From: Candidatus Methylomirabilota bacterium
GTDB lineage: Bacteria > Methylomirabilota > Methylomirabilia > Rokubacteriales > CSP1-6
Direction: 5' to 3'
Length of the DNA: 63,883 nt
Assembly: GCA_035315345.1 (NCBI GenBank)
Contig: DATFYA010000058.1
Coordinates: 1 to 63,883 of the forward strand
Shown here: positions 41,281 to 50,749 of the stretch, piece after piece
Layout: each line of letters opens with the position of its first letter
Numbering within the stretch: position 1 is the first letter of the stretch
Notes under the pieces: model-generated
Told to the model about the DNA's origin: nothing
The model's input: only the letters and a program-made list of their open reading frames with translations
Databases searched by the model: none
Translations under genes and position numbers: made by a program

Positions 41281-41703
41281 ATGTCTCGGCTGAGGGTGCG
41301 GTGTCTCGTGCTGCTGACCCTAGCGCTGGCGCCCGCGAGCGGGTGGGCGCAGGCCGGACCCGTGAGCGCATCGGGCGGCGTCGCCGCCGGCGGCATGCGT
41401 CCCGTGTTCCGCCCGCCGGTGAATCGGCCGCCGATCATTCGTCCGCGGCCGCCGATCCTCCCGTTCTTCTCCTGCTGCGCCGACTTCTCGTACGTCCCGG
41501 ATGAGCCGCCGCCGATGGTCGCACCGCCGCCACCGACGGTCATCGTGATCGTCCCGTCGCCGCCGACGCTGGTGTACGTCCCGACTCCGCGGGTGGAGCC
41601 TGCGCCGGAGATCGCGGACCCGAAGGGCACGTGGGCCCGCCACGGCAACGGCAAGGAATACCCGTACACCTGGGTGTTCCAGCCTGCGTATCCGGCGCGC
41701 TAG
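41281..41703 (+). CDS. Exported proline-rich protein
   Basis: A 140-residue protein with a signal peptide ending at GWAQA, then a low-complexity Pro-rich region (FRPPVNRPPIIRPRPP, PPPPTVIVIVPSPPT) containing one CC pair, and a conserved-looking end (GTWARHGNGKEYPYTWVFQP). Probably secreted or wall-associated; no family recognised. It has no ribosome site but a good promoter directly upstream. Confidence 0.65.
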   Translation: MSRLRVRCLVLLTLALAPASGWAQAGPVSASGGVAAGGMRPVFRPPVNRPPIIRPRPPILPFFSCCADFSYVPDEPPPMVAPPPPTVIVIVPSPPTLVYVPTPRVEPAPEIADPKGTWARHGNGKEYPYTWVFQPAYPAR

Positions 41704-41790
41704 GAAGGCACCCGCGGCTCAGCCGCGTGGGTCTCGGCGGGGAGCAGCCGGTCCATCTCGGCCGGGCTGAGGAGCCTCATCGGGCGACCC

Positions 41791-43278
41791 TCACGGAGCG
41801 GGCAGACGACCGAAGAGCGCCTCCAGCGCGAGCCCGACCCCGAGCAAGCGGCGGTCGCTGCCCGCGGGCCCGTCCAGCGCGAGTCCGATCGGCAGCCCCC
41901 CCGCGGTGCGGCCGATCGGTATGCTGAGGCCGGGGAGACCCGCGTTGCTGCCCGGATCGGTGTTCTGGATGAACGTGGGAAACGTCGGCACGTCGGCGCC
42001 ATTGAGCTTCGTCTTCTCGTCGTCGCCGATGGGCGCGGCGGGCAGCGGCGTGGTCGGAAACGCGAGCGCCACGATCCGGTGCTTCCGGAACGTCTCGGCG
42101 TAGAGCTGCTGCAGCGCCGGCCGCGCGGCCAGCGCGTCGAGATACGCCTTCTGCGGGACCGCGTCCTTGGCGCCCGGCACGATCGCGGAGGCGAAGAGCC
42201 CCTTCACGTCCGGGCTGGCGATCTGCCCGGCGAGCCCGGCCAGGTCGAGCGGGATCCGGTAACGCTTGAGGTACGCGGTCAGGTCCACGTTCGCCTCGTA
42301 GAGGGCGACCGGGAAGCTCACCTTGGCGTTCAGATCGACCAGTCCGGCCATGTCGACGTCGACGATCTCGGCGCCCGCCTGCCGGAGCCGGTCGAGCGCG
42401 GCATCGGTCAGCTGCTCGACCTCGGTGTCCAGGTTGCGGAAGAAGACCGCGCGGTCGACGCCGATGCGCAGGCCGGCCAGGGGCGGCGCGGCCACCCGAT
42501 CGCGGGTGCCGGTGATGATGGTGTCCAGCAGCACCAGGTCCGCCACCTCGCGCGCCATCGGGCCCGCGGTGTCGCGGGTGTGGGCGATCGGGGTGATGCC
42601 CTCTTGCGCGTAGCGCCCGAGCGTCGGCCGCAGGCCCGCGATTCCGTTGAGGGCGGCCGGGATGCGCACCGAGCCGCCGGTGTCCGACCCGAGGCCGGCC
42701 GCGGCCATCCGCGCGGCGATCGCGTTGCCGGTGCCGCCCGAGGAGCCGCCCGCGATGCGTGCCGGGTCGTAGGCGTTGCGCACCGGCCCGAACGCGGCGT
42801 TGTTGCTGGTGATGCCGAAGGCCAGCTCGTGCATGTTGGTCTTGCCGAGCACGATCGCGCCGGCGCGGATCAGCTTCTCGGCGACCGGGGCGTTGCGGGT
42901 CGGCACGAAGCCCCGGAGGCCGGGCGTGCCCGCGGAGTTGGGCAGGCCGGCCACGTGGATGTTGTCCTTCACCACGATGGGCACGCCGTGGAGCGGGCCC
43001 GCGAAGCTCTTGCGGGCGGCCAGCGAGTCGGCCTTGCGGGCGGCCGCGAGCGCCCGCTCGCGATCGAAGGTGATGAAGGCGTTGAGATCGCGCTTGCGCT
43101 CGACGACCTCCACGAGGGCCTTCATCAGGTCCTCGCTGGTGAGGGTGCCGGCCCGGATGCGCGCGGCCGCCTCGGTCGCGGACAGCTCGGTCAGCGCCTG
43201 CGCGCCCGCCGACGCCGGGCCGATCGCCATCACGATGCCGATCGCGGCCAGCGCGGCCACGGCCCAGGTGCGCAGCAT
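41791..43278 (-). CDS. Exported amidase-signature family hydrolase
   Basis: A 495-residue amidase with the Ser-cisSer-Lys triad: Lys104 (IVVKDNIHVAG), cis-Ser179 (AGGSSGGTGNAIAARM) and nucleophile Ser203 (GSDTGGSVRIPA). A signal peptide (residues 1-26, PASAGAQA) places it outside the cytoplasm, unusual compared with GatA but common for indoleacetamide hydrolase-like exported amidases. It should hydrolyse amides to acids and ammonia. Divergent by 26 bp from the alpha/beta hydrolase gene. Confidence 0.9.
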   Translation of the reverse strand: MLRTWAVAALAAIGIVMAIGPASAGAQALTELSATEAAARIRAGTLTSEDLMKALVEVVERKRDLNAFITFDRERALAAARKADSLAARKSFAGPLHGVPIVVKDNIHVAGLPNSAGTPGLRGFVPTRNAPVAEKLIRAGAIVLGKTNMHELAFGITSNNAAFGPVRNAYDPARIAGGSSGGTGNAIAARMAAAGLGSDTGGSVRIPAALNGIAGLRPTLGRYAQEGITPIAHTRDTAGPMAREVADLVLLDTIITGTRDRVAAPPLAGLRIGVDRAVFFRNLDTEVEQLTDAALDRLRQAGAEIVDVDMAGLVDLNAKVSFPVALYEANVDLTAYLKRYRIPLDLAGLAGQIASPDVKGLFASAIVPGAKDAVPQKAYLDALAARPALQQLYAETFRKHRIVALAFPTTPLPAAPIGDDEKTKLNGADVPTFPTFIQNTDPGSNAGLPGLSIPIGRTAGGLPIGLALDGPAGSDRRLLGVGLALEALFGRLPAP

Positions 43279-43304
43279 GGGAGGATTCTGGCATACTCCC
43301 CGGC

Positions 43305-44072
43305 ATGACGCGAGCCAGGCTCAACGGGATCGAGATCGACTACGAGGTGAGCGGACGCGGACCCGCGGTGCTGCTGAGCCACGGGTACTCGGCCACCCGG
43401 CGGATGTGGGACGACCAGCACCGCGCGCTCGGCGATCGCCACCGCGTGATCAGCTGGAGCATGCGCGGACACGGCGAGACCGAGAGCCCGGCCGATCCCG
43501 CCGCGTACTCGGCGGACCAGACCGTGGCCGACATGCGCGCCCTGCTCGGTCACGTCGGGGTGGAGCGCGCGGTGATCGGCGGCCTCTCCCTGGGCGGCTA
43601 CGTCTCGCTCGCCTTCTATCTGGCGCATCCGGAGATGGTGCGCGCGCTGGTGATCTGCGACTCCGGCCCCGGCTACCGCAACGCGGACGCGCGCCGGCAG
43701 TGGAACGAGCGCGCCCAGGAGCGTGCGGTGGCGCTGGAGACGCGCGGCCTGGACGCCCTCGGCCGCAGCCGGGAGGTGCGCGAGTCGGCCGGCCTCCATC
43801 GCTCCGCCCAGGGGCTGGCTCACGCCGCGCGGGGCATGCTGGCCCAGGAGGGCTCGCGGGTGATCGACGGGCTCGGCGCCATCGACGTGCCGACCCTCAT
43901 CATCGTGGGAGACCGAGACCAGCCCTTCATCGCCCCCTGCGAGTACATGGCGAAGAAGATCTCCGGGGCGAGGCTCGAGGTGATCCGGGACGCCGGACAC
44001 TCCTCGAACCTCGACCAGCCGGAGGCCTTCAACCGCGTGCTGCGCGACTTCCTCGACGGATTGCCAGCGTAG
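43305..44072 (+). CDS. Alpha/beta hydrolase
   Basis: A 255-residue alpha/beta hydrolase with oxyanion segment LLSHGYSATRRMW, nucleophile Ser95 (GGLSLGGY), Asp205 (GDRDQPF) and His232 (AGHSSN). Relatives include 3-oxoadipate enol-lactonases and esterases; the substrate is not evident. The gene ends just before the shared hairpin at 44074. Confidence 0.9.
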   Translation: MTRARLNGIEIDYEVSGRGPAVLLSHGYSATRRMWDDQHRALGDRHRVISWSMRGHGETESPADPAAYSADQTVADMRALLGHVGVERAVIGGLSLGGYVSLAFYLAHPEMVRALVICDSGPGYRNADARRQWNERAQERAVALETRGLDALGRSREVRESAGLHRSAQGLAHAARGMLAQEGSRVIDGLGAIDVPTLIIVGDRDQPFIAPCEYMAKKISGARLEVIRDAGHSSNLDQPEAFNRVLRDFLDGLPA

Positions 44073-44073
44073 A

Positions 44074-44093
44074 GGGCTGCTTTTCAGCAGCCC
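44074..44093. terminator. Bidirectional hairpin between convergent genes
   Basis: A perfect 8-bp stem GGGCTGCT / AGCAGCCC with loop TTTC, lying between the alpha/beta hydrolase stop and the NIPSNAP stop. Same design and core as the hairpin at 13625-13648. Confidence 0.65.
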
Positions 44094-44095
44094 GC

Positions 44096-44713
44096 CTACT
44101 GCACGGGGGAAAACGCGGACGGCATCATGATCTTGTTCGCCATCGTGTGCAGCGTGTCCGCGCCGCCCGGGGGCGGCCAGATCCCCTTCTCGCGCGCGGT
44201 GTTCCGGATGGCGGCCCGCTCGTCCAGGCTCTTGTAGGCCCAGATGTGGATGAAGCGGTTGGCCTCGCCGTGCTCGACGTGGCCGGCCAGGGCGATCGGC
44301 GACAGCTTCACGCGCTCCTCGATCTTCGACTCCCATCGCTTGATCAGGTCCGGCAGCGTGCCCGCCTTCATGGTGTAGTAGCGCATCTCGAAGTAGGGGC
44401 CCATCTTGGCCGGCTTGAGGTCGGGAATGAACGCGAACGGCACCACGATCTCCGACTGCATGGTCTCGATGAACTCGGCGATCTTGGGCGGCCAGATGCC
44501 CGCCTTCACCGCCTCGGCCCGCAAGCGGTTGCGCTCGCCGAGGTTCTCGTAGGGCCACACGTGGATGATCTCGTTCAGCGGGCCGATCTCGGTGTGCCAG
44601 AAGGCGGCCAGCGGCGAGATCTTCTTGCGGCTCTCGTAGGCCTCGCCGAAGCGCTTCTCGACCTCGGGCAGGCTGCCGACCTTCACGCGGTAGGTCCGGA
44701 TCTCGTAGATCAC
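44096..44713 (-). CDS. NIPSNAP-family protein, two domains
   Basis: A 205-residue protein made of two ferredoxin-like NIPSNAP domains in tandem (MIYEIRTYRVKVGSLPEVEK at 1-20; FEMRYYTMKAGTLPDLIKRW near 108), each with the HVWPYENLGER / HIWAYKSLDER strand-helix motif. Function is unknown; bacterial members often accompany catabolic enzymes. It follows the SDR gene on the same strand after 34 bp. Confidence 0.9.
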   Translation of the reverse strand: MIYEIRTYRVKVGSLPEVEKRFGEAYESRKKISPLAAFWHTEIGPLNEIIHVWPYENLGERNRLRAEAVKAGIWPPKIAEFIETMQSEIVVPFAFIPDLKPAKMGPYFEMRYYTMKAGTLPDLIKRWESKIEERVKLSPIALAGHVEHGEANRFIHIWAYKSLDERAAIRNTAREKGIWPPPGGADTLHTMANKIMMPSAFSPVQ

Positions 44714-44747
44714 GCGGCTCTCCTTTTCTGCGGGGAAGACGACCGGG

Positions 44748-45500
44748 CTACTGGGCGGTCCAGCCTCCGTCGATCACCAGCTCGCTGCCCGTCACGAACG
44801 ATGATTCGTCCGACGCGAGATACAGCACTCCGTACGCGACCTCGTCGGGCTCGCCGTAGCGCCCCATCGGGATGCGCGACACCATGTACTCGTAGTGGCC
44901 GGGATCGTGGCGGCGCGCCTCGGTCATCGGCGTCACCACCGGCCCCGGATGGACCGAGTTGCAGCGGATGCGCTCGCGCGCGTACTGCACCGCGGTGGCC
45001 TTGGTCAGCGTGCGCACCGCGCCCTTGGAGGCCTGGTACCACGGGCTGCTCCGCTCCATGCCCACCATGCCGAGCTGCGAGGAGATGTTGACGATGGAGC
45101 CGCCGCCCGCGCGCCGCATCGCGGGGATCGCCGCCTTCGTGCCCAGGAACACGCCCTTGGCGTTGACGTCCATGCCGCGGTCCCACGCCGCCTCGGTGGT
45201 GTCCTCGATGAGGCTGCCCCCGCCCACGCCCGCGTTGTTCACCAGCACGTCGAGCCGGCCGAAGCGCGACTCCGCGGCGGCCACCGCGCGCTCCCAGTCC
45301 GCCGCGCTGGTCACGTCGAGGTGCACGTAGACCGCCTGGCCGCCCGCGCCCCCGATCTCGCCCTCGACCCGCTTGCCGTCCGCGTCGAGGATGTCGCCGA
45401 TCACCACCCGCGCCCCCTCGCGCGCGAAGAGGAGCGCCTCCGCGGCGCCCATGCCGCGCGCCCCGCCGCTGATCAACGCGACCTTGCCCGCGAGCCTCAT
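44748..45500 (-). CDS. Short-chain dehydrogenase/reductase (SDR)
   Basis: A 250-residue classical SDR with the cofactor motif ISGGARGMG (10-18), NNAG, Asn113, Ser140/141, and the Tyr155-x3-Lys159 pair (YQASK). It interconverts an alcohol and a ketone with NAD(P). ATG 45500 overlaps the upp stop as ATGA; a longer in-frame reading to 45653 only covers upp codons in the wrong frame. Substrate unknown. Confidence 0.92.
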   Translation of the reverse strand: MRLAGKVALISGGARGMGAAEALLFAREGARVVIGDILDADGKRVEGEIGGAGGQAVYVHLDVTSAADWERAVAAAESRFGRLDVLVNNAGVGGGSLIEDTTEAAWDRGMDVNAKGVFLGTKAAIPAMRRAGGGSIVNISSQLGMVGMERSSPWYQASKGAVRTLTKATAVQYARERIRCNSVHPGPVVTPMTEARRHDPGHYEYMVSRIPMGRYGEPDEVAYGVLYLASDESSFVTGSELVIDGGWTAQ

Positions 45501-46126
45501 CGGGTGCCGAAGAGGCGGTCGCCCGCGTCGCCGAGGCCGGGCACGATGTAGCCGTGGTCGTTGAGATGGCTGTCGATGGCCGCGGTGTAGACCGGCACGT
45601 CGGGATGCGCGGCGTGGAAGCGCTCGAGCCCCTCCGGGCACGTGAGCAGGCACACGAACCGGATCGAGCGGGCCCGCGTCGCCTTCACGCGGCTCACCGC
45701 GGCCACCGCCGAGTTGCCGGTGGCGAGCATGGGATCGAGCACCACCGCGTCGCGCTCCTGCATGTCCTGCGGCACCTTGAAGTAGTACTCGACCGCCGCC
45801 AGCGTCTTCGGATCGCGATAGAGGCCGACGTGGCCGACGCGCGCGCTCGGCAGGATGCCGAGCATGCCGTCGAGCAGACCGTTGCCCGCACGCAGGATCG
45901 ACACCAGCACGATCTTCTTGCCGTCGAGCAGCCGGATCGTGGTCGGCCCCACCGGGGTCTCCGCAGCCACCTCGTGGGTGGGCAGCTCTCGCGTCACCTC
46001 GTAGGCCAGGAGCATGCTGATCTCCGCGAGCAGCCTGCGGAACTCGGAGGTGCTCGTGTCCTTCTTCCGCATGAGGCCGAGCTTGTGCTGCACGAGAGGA
46101 TGCCCGATGACGACGACGTCGTCCAA
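45497..46126 (-). CDS. upp: Uracil phosphoribosyltransferase
   Basis: A 209-residue Upp, the normal length: [20 protein letters not shown] start, [17 protein letters not shown]-binding loop [12 protein letters not shown] and the uracil-specific end [20 protein letters not shown]. It salvages uracil to UMP, which connects loosely to the dihydropyrimidinase operon. The likely start is TTG 46126, 3 bp after the stop of the upstream dioxygenase gene; no ATG or GTG fits. Confidence 0.92.
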   Translation of the reverse strand: MDDVVVIGHPLVQHKLGLMRKKDTSTSEFRRLLAEISMLLAYEVTRELPTHEVAAETPVGPTTIRLLDGKKIVLVSILRAGNGLLDGMLGILPSARVGHVGLYRDPKTLAAVEYYFKVPQDMQERDAVVLDPMLATGNSAVAAVSRVKATRARSIRFVCLLTCPEGLERFHAAHPDVPVYTAAIDSHLNDHGYIVPGLGDAGDRLFGTR

Positions 46127-46128
46127 GG

Positions 46129-47067
46129 CTAGACCAGCTCGAGCTGCGCGCGGCCCCACGCCACGTCTTCCTGGCGCATCGGATTCACCGAGGCCGGTCC
46201 CTCGTCGGGGGCGGTGGGCCCCGCGCCGGCCACGGTGGTGCGATGCATCACCCGGCGATACCGCGACTCGTCCCACGGGCGACCTCGGTGCAGCATGCAG
46301 CGGTTGTCCCACATCACGAGATCGCCGACTCGCCAGCGGTGCGTGTAGACCAGCTCGGGCCGGGTCGCGGCCTCGCGCAATTCGCGCAGGAGGGCGCGCG
46401 CCTCCGCGGTGGGCATGCCCACGATCTCGCAGGCGTGCGAGCCCACGTAGAACGCCTTGCGCCCGTTGACCGGGTTGGCCCGCACCAGGGCCTGGCGCAC
46501 CGGCGGCACCTGCGCGGCGTGATCGGGCGGCATCAGGGCGTCGTCCACCAGCCCGCGCGAGTACACGAAGCTGTGGATCGCCACCTTGCCGTCGAGGAAG
46601 CGCTGCAGGTCGGCGGGGAGGCGGGCGTAGCCCACCCGCATGCTCGCGAACTGCGTGTCACCGCCCACCGGCGGGATCTCGCGGGCCGAGAGGAGCGAGG
46701 CGTGCGCGGGCACCCGCTTGAACGAGCTGTCGGTATGCCACATCTGGTTGCCCGCGTTGTAGAGGTTGCGCTTGTCGCCGGCCGGGATGAGGCGGTCCTC
46801 CGCGTCGACGTTGGAGAGATTGGCGATATGGATCGGGGTGCCCGCCCGCGACGCGATGCTGCGGATCGTCGTCTCCAGCGGGCCGAAGCGGCGACTGAAC
46901 GCGATCTGCTGGTCGTCGGTGAGCGACTGGCCGCGGAAGAGCAGCACCGAGTGCTCCTCGAACGCGGCGACCACCTCCTGGAAGGTGGCGTCGTCCACGC
47001 GCGCCACGTCGAGATCCACGATCTCGACGCCGAATTCCGGATGGAGTGTCCTCGTCGTCAGCGACAT
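46129..47067 (-). CDS. TauD/TfdA-family Fe(II)/2-oxoglutarate dioxygenase
   Basis: A 312-residue dioxygenase with the facial triad H111-x-D113 (WHTDSSF) and H260 (DNRCMLHRG), and the 2-oxoglutarate-binding Arg276 (MHRTT). TauD/TfdA enzymes hydroxylate sulfonates, phenoxyacetates or other small acids, releasing the heteroatom group. It leads the operon with upp, SDR and NIPSNAP genes. Exact substrate unknown. Confidence 0.9.
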   Translation of the reverse strand: MSLTTRTLHPEFGVEIVDLDVARVDDATFQEVVAAFEEHSVLLFRGQSLTDDQQIAFSRRFGPLETTIRSIASRAGTPIHIANLSNVDAEDRLIPAGDKRNLYNAGNQMWHTDSSFKRVPAHASLLSAREIPPVGGDTQFASMRVGYARLPADLQRFLDGKVAIHSFVYSRGLVDDALMPPDHAAQVPPVRQALVRANPVNGRKAFYVGSHACEIVGMPTAEARALLRELREAATRPELVYTHRWRVGDLVMWDNRCMLHRGRPWDESRYRRVMHRTTVAGAGPTAPDEGPASVNPMRQEDVAWGRAQLELV

Positions 47068-47183
47068 GGCCGCCCTCCTCTCGGGGCCCCCCGCCGAGCA
47101 GGATGATAAGCGAGCGAGTCGTCGGGCCGCAACCGCTTGCGCCCGCTCGGCCGCCGGGTATTCTCTCTGCCGGGAGGCTGCCC

Positions 47184-47651
47184 ATGTCCACCGTCTCGGC
47201 CCCGGTCACCATCCTGATCAACGAGCTCGCCGCGGGGCCGACCGCGCCCGGCACCGCGGCCACGCCGCTGCGCACGCGCGTCGCGGAGGTCGTGGCCCGG
47301 ATGGGGCCGCCGCCGTGGTCGCGACGCATCATCGCGGACGAGCGCAACCTGGTCACCCTGATCGCCTCGCCGCCCGGCGGAGGCAACCGGCCGCACTGGC
47401 ATCGCGAGTTCGACGAGTGGTGGGTGGTGCTGGGCGGGCGCCTGCAATGGGAGCTGACCGGCGGGGTGGTGGTGGACGCGGCGAAGGACGACATCGTGTG
47501 GGTCCCGCGCGGCGCGGTGCACCACATCCGAAACGTGGGCGACGATCTCTCCCTGCGGCTGGCCGTCGCGATGCCACCCGCGTGGCACTTCTACAGCCCG
47601 TGCGAGCAGTGCGGGTTCGCCGACGACGGCCCGCGGGAGTGGTGCGCGTAG
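47184..47651 (+). CDS. Cupin-domain protein with C-terminal cysteine cluster
   Basis: A 155-residue protein. The cupin metal motif is PHWHREFDEWWVVLGG (about residues 74-89) with the second half around PRGAVHHIRNVG. The C-terminus adds CEQCGFADDGPREWC, an unusual extra Cys cluster. ATG 47184 follows GGGAGG; in-frame codons upstream are rejected. Probably a dioxygenase-like or sensor protein; no specific function evident. Confidence 0.8.
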   Translation: MSTVSAPVTILINELAAGPTAPGTAATPLRTRVAEVVARMGPPPWSRRIIADERNLVTLIASPPGGGNRPHWHREFDEWWVVLGGRLQWELTGGVVVDAAKDDIVWVPRGAVHHIRNVGDDLSLRLAVAMPPAWHFYSPCEQCGFADDGPREWCA

Positions 47652-47744
47652 CGATCGCGCCCGATCTTGCGCAGGCCCGCGCGCCTGCTATGCTGGGCCG
47701 CACCTCGCGGCAGCGGACAGCGGTCACCGGAAAGGGGAGCGGCT

Positions 47745-48803
47745 ATGGCGACGGCGACGGGTCCCTCTCACATCTACGTCGGAGCGGCGCGGTGGACGTC
47801 CGGGACGAAGAGCGGCGTGTTCCGCAAGGAGGCCGGCGGCTCGCGCTGGGACCTGTCCAGCAAGGGGCTGCCGGACGACGTGCACGTGCAGGCCATCACC
47901 GTGCACCCCACCAATCCGGACGTGGTCTACGTGGGCACCCAGAAGGGCCCCTACCGGAGCGCCGACCGTGGCGAGCGCTGGGAGCGCCTGCCCTTCCCCG
48001 AGGACGGCGGTGAAGTCTGGTCGATCCTGGTGCATCCGTCGAATCCGCGCACGCTCCTCGTCGGAGCTTCGCCCGTGGGCATCTTTCGCAGCGACGACGA
48101 GGGCGCGACGTGGCGCAAGCTCGACGCCACGCAGCCCGAGCGCGTGAAGATGCCGTTCGCCTGCCGGGTGATGCGGCTGGCCGTCGATCCGGCGCGGCCC
48201 GAGCACCTCTACGCCGCGCTCGAGGTCGGCGGCGCGATGCGCAGCCTCGACGGCGGCCAGACCTGGGCCGACTGCAGCGACGACCTCGTGAAGATGTCGG
48301 AGCTGCCCCACCTCAAGAGCCGCATCGTGAGCGACAGCGAGATGGAGGGCATGCTGGACGGTCACGCCCTCGCGGTGAGCGCGGCCGCTTCCGGCACCGT
48401 GTTCCTGGCCCTGCGCATGGGCCTCTTCCGCAGCACCGACCAGGCGGCGCACTGGAAGGACATGGAGGTCGGCCGGTTCTCGCCGCTGACCTACAGCCGC
48501 GACATCCGGGTATCGCCGCAGGACCCGCGCGTGCTGTACGCCTGCCTGAGTCCCGCCGCGCGCAGCGAGGACGGCTCGCTCTACCGCAGCGCTGACCTCG
48601 GCGAGACGTGGACGCGCTTCGACCGCGGGGTGAAGGCGGAGAGCACGATGATGGCGGTCGCGCTGCATCCGCGCGACGCCGACTCGGTCTACTGCGTGAG
48701 CCGCACCGGGCAGGTCTTCGGCACCCGGGACGGCGGGCGCGCCTGGAGCGAGGACCGGCTGCCCGACGGCGTCAACGACGTCTACGCGATCGCCTGCGGA
48801 TAG
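47745..48803 (+). CDS. Asp-box (BNR) beta-propeller protein
   Basis: A 352-residue cytoplasmic propeller with six Asp-box repeats of the form S-x-D-x-G-x-x-W: SADRGERWERL, SDDEGATWRKL, SLDGGQTWADC, STDQAAHWKDM, SADLGETWTRF and TRDGGRAWSED. Sialidase-like and photosystem-assembly-like propellers share this pattern, but catalytic sialidase residues are not evident. ATG 47745 follows AAAGGGGAG. The last 22 bp overlap the end of the convergent cyclase-like gene. Confidence 0.85.
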   Translation: MATATGPSHIYVGAARWTSGTKSGVFRKEAGGSRWDLSSKGLPDDVHVQAITVHPTNPDVVYVGTQKGPYRSADRGERWERLPFPEDGGEVWSILVHPSNPRTLLVGASPVGIFRSDDEGATWRKLDATQPERVKMPFACRVMRLAVDPARPEHLYAALEVGGAMRSLDGGQTWADCSDDLVKMSELPHLKSRIVSDSEMEGMLDGHALAVSAAASGTVFLALRMGLFRSTDQAAHWKDMEVGRFSPLTYSRDIRVSPQDPRVLYACLSPAARSEDGSLYRSADLGETWTRFDRGVKAESTMMAVALHPRDADSVYCVSRTGQVFGTRDGGRAWSEDRLPDGVNDVYAIACG

Positions 48804-49462
48804 CTCTCTCTCCTCTCCCTCTCTCCCTCTCCCCCCTGGGGAGAGGGCAGGGTGAGGGGCCCGGTAGCGAGGGGTCCGGCAGTCAAATCCCGCACGAAGC
48901 ACCGCACATCGCCGAGGTACTCGTAGCGCTCGGTATGCGCCGCCAGCCCGGCCGCCGCCGCATCGATCCCGAGCGACCGCACCACCGGCTCGGTGAGCAG
49001 CGCATAGCCGCCCGCCCGCGCGACGTCGTTCTTCAGCAGCCGGTGCGCCAGGATCACCGCGGTGCCGGTGACCCGGCTGCGCCCCCCCACGGTGTGGCGC
49101 AGGAACGGGCCGTGGTGGACCACCATCTTGAGATCGAGCCGCCAGATCTGCTGGCACGCGCCGCACCCGCACGTCTCATCCCGCTGCAGAGCGCGCTGCC
49201 GTGTCTTGAAGGCGACGAAGGCGTCCTCCAGTACCTGCAGCAGCCGGCTGCGGGGCAGCCGCGCGTCCTCCCCGCCCAGGGCGAACACCGCGTCGCCCTC
49301 GATCTCCTGGATCTCGAGCGGCGGCGACAGGTGCTCGATCACCTCGTCGAGCAGGGCGGCGATGATCTCGGAGCCGTGCTCGAGCTCGGTCGTGGTCACG
49401 AAGGCGGTGAAGCCCGACACATCCGCGAGAACCAGGAAGCCGTGATCGGTTCGGTTGTTCAT
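48782..49462 (-). CDS. Cyclase-like DUF2652 protein with repeat-derived tail
   Basis: A 226-residue protein with FLVLADVSGFTAFVTTTELEH and an EIEGDAVFAL core, the fold pattern of class III cyclase-related DUF2652 proteins; a CGCGAC cluster sits near residue 100. The cyclase signature is incomplete, so catalysis is doubtful. The last 27 residues (from about PLTLPSPQGGEGERE) are encoded by the dispersed GC repeat, and the stop lies inside the convergent propeller gene, so the original C-terminus was shorter. Confidence 0.78.
   Translation of the reverse strand: MNNRTDHGFLVLADVSGFTAFVTTTELEHGSEIIAALLDEVIEHLSPPLEIQEIEGDAVFALGGEDARLPRSRLLQVLEDAFVAFKTRQRALQRDETCGCGACQQIWRLDLKMVVHHGPFLRHTVGGRSRVTGTAVILAHRLLKNDVARAGGYALLTEPVVRSLGIDAAAAGLAAHTERYEYLGDVRCFVRDLTAGPLATGPLTLPSPQGGEGERERRESYPQAIA
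48811..48861. repeat. Dispersed GC hairpin repeat, copy 3
   Basis: CTCTCCCTCTCCCCCCTGGG followed by GAGAGGGCAGGGTGAGGGG, an inverted pair of the same family as 4881, 30191, 54717 and 56057. It is translated as the tail of the DUF2652-like protein. Confidence 0.7.
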
Positions 49463-49513
49463 GCCCGGTAGACACCGGGCCGCGGCGGCTGTGAAACGCG
49501 GCCAGGCGGAGAG

Positions 49514-50644
49514 CTAGACTCGCTCCAGGATGTGCAGACCGCGGCCCCGGTCGATCAGATAAATCAGGCCCCGTCCGTCGATCTCCACGTCGTTGCTCGA
49601 CACGCGCGCGTGGCCGGCCGGCGGCTCGGGCAGGAAGTGGGCCACCTCGCGCGGGGCGTGCGGGTTGGCCACGTCCACGACCCGGAGGCCGTGGGCGAAC
49701 CACGCCACCGGGATCTCGGTCCCGGTGACCCGTTCGCACGGCTGATGGCAGCCGGTGAACTCGGGCTGCGGCTCGCCGTCGATGCCGTCGATCTGGAAGC
49801 TCGAGATCGGCACCGGATGCCGCTCGTCGGTGATGTCCACCAGCCACATGAACGACGGCGGCCCCGGCGCGGTCTTGGCCACGTCCTCGTCGGCGGCCAG
49901 CATGATGCGGCGGCCGTGGAGCGGCATCGGCATCGGCAGCGCGGTGTGGGTCGGGGTGATGTAGGGCGGGCTCCAGTCGAGCCCGGAGACGAAGCGGGGC
50001 TTGCCCATGTCCGCGATGTCGAGGATGACGAAGCCGCCGTGCCAGTAGCTCACGTAGAGCCGGTCGCCGGATCGGATGGGATGGTGACAGCGATGATGCC
50101 GACCCGACCAGGATGGCTGCTCGCCGCCCGCCGTCCACTGCCCCGGCATCCACCAGCGCCCGACCTCCCTCGGGCGCGCCGGATCCTGCAGGTCGAGGAT
50201 CATCACGATGTTGCCGACGTAGCCGTCCATCTCGGGCGAGATGTAGGCGTAGCGCCCGTCGAAGGTGAAGCGATGGACGCCGGCGCCGCCGCACTTCCAG
50301 AACGTGATCTCGCGCGGCCGTCCGGGCTGGGAGACGTCGTAGATGACGAGGCCACCCGTCACCCCGCGCGGCGGCGGCTGCGCGGGCTGCGCCTCGCGGT
50401 TCACCAGCATGAGGCCGTTGGCCGCGCGCACCTTGTGCGAGTGCGTGTGCGGCGGCACCTCGAGAGTGGCGAGCACGCGCGGCCTCGCGGGATCGCTCAC
50501 GTCCACGATCGAGGTGCCGTGCGGCGCCTTCATGTGCGCCACGTAGGCGGTGGTGCCGTCGACGGAGACCTGGCCGCCGCCCGGACAGTCCAGCCAGGCA
50601 ATCTGCCTCAGTCCTCCCGCGCTCGGAGCGGTGCTCGCGGCCAT
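49514..50644 (-). CDS. LVIVD-repeat beta-propeller protein
   Basis: A 376-residue protein built of repeats such as TSIVDVSDPARPRVLATLEV, LVIYDVSQPGRPREI, VMILDLQDPARPREV, FVILDIADMGKPRFV and LRVVDVANPHAPREV, the LVIVD/choice-of-anchor propeller family. Many histidines (HTHSHK, HHRCHHP) suggest metal sites. No signal peptide is visible. Selenium-binding protein SBP56-like propellers share this look, but I cannot assign that family. Divergent from the 524-aa gene. Confidence 0.8.
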   Translation of the reverse strand: MAASTAPSAGGLRQIAWLDCPGGGQVSVDGTTAYVAHMKAPHGTSIVDVSDPARPRVLATLEVPPHTHSHKVRAANGLMLVNREAQPAQPPPRGVTGGLVIYDVSQPGRPREITFWKCGGAGVHRFTFDGRYAYISPEMDGYVGNIVMILDLQDPARPREVGRWWMPGQWTAGGEQPSWSGRHHRCHHPIRSGDRLYVSYWHGGFVILDIADMGKPRFVSGLDWSPPYITPTHTALPMPMPLHGRRIMLAADEDVAKTAPGPPSFMWLVDITDERHPVPISSFQIDGIDGEPQPEFTGCHQPCERVTGTEIPVAWFAHGLRVVDVANPHAPREVAHFLPEPPAGHARVSSNDVEIDGRGLIYLIDRGRGLHILERV

Positions 50645-50693
50645 GTGCGCGGCAGCCTATCAGAGCGCGAGGCCGGCGCCAACCCCTGCGCAT

Positions 50694-50722
50694 TTGACAG
50701 CCCGGGGCTCGCGTGACACAGT
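50694..50722 (+). promoter_or_regulatory. Sigma-70-type promoter of the 524-aa gene
   Basis: TTGACA (50694-50699), 17-bp spacer, CACAGT (50717-50722). It lies 28 bp upstream of ATG 50750 and just before its AAAGGAG site. Confidence 0.45.
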
Positions 50723-50749
50723 CACGGCAACTCGCAAAGGAGCGTCGCC

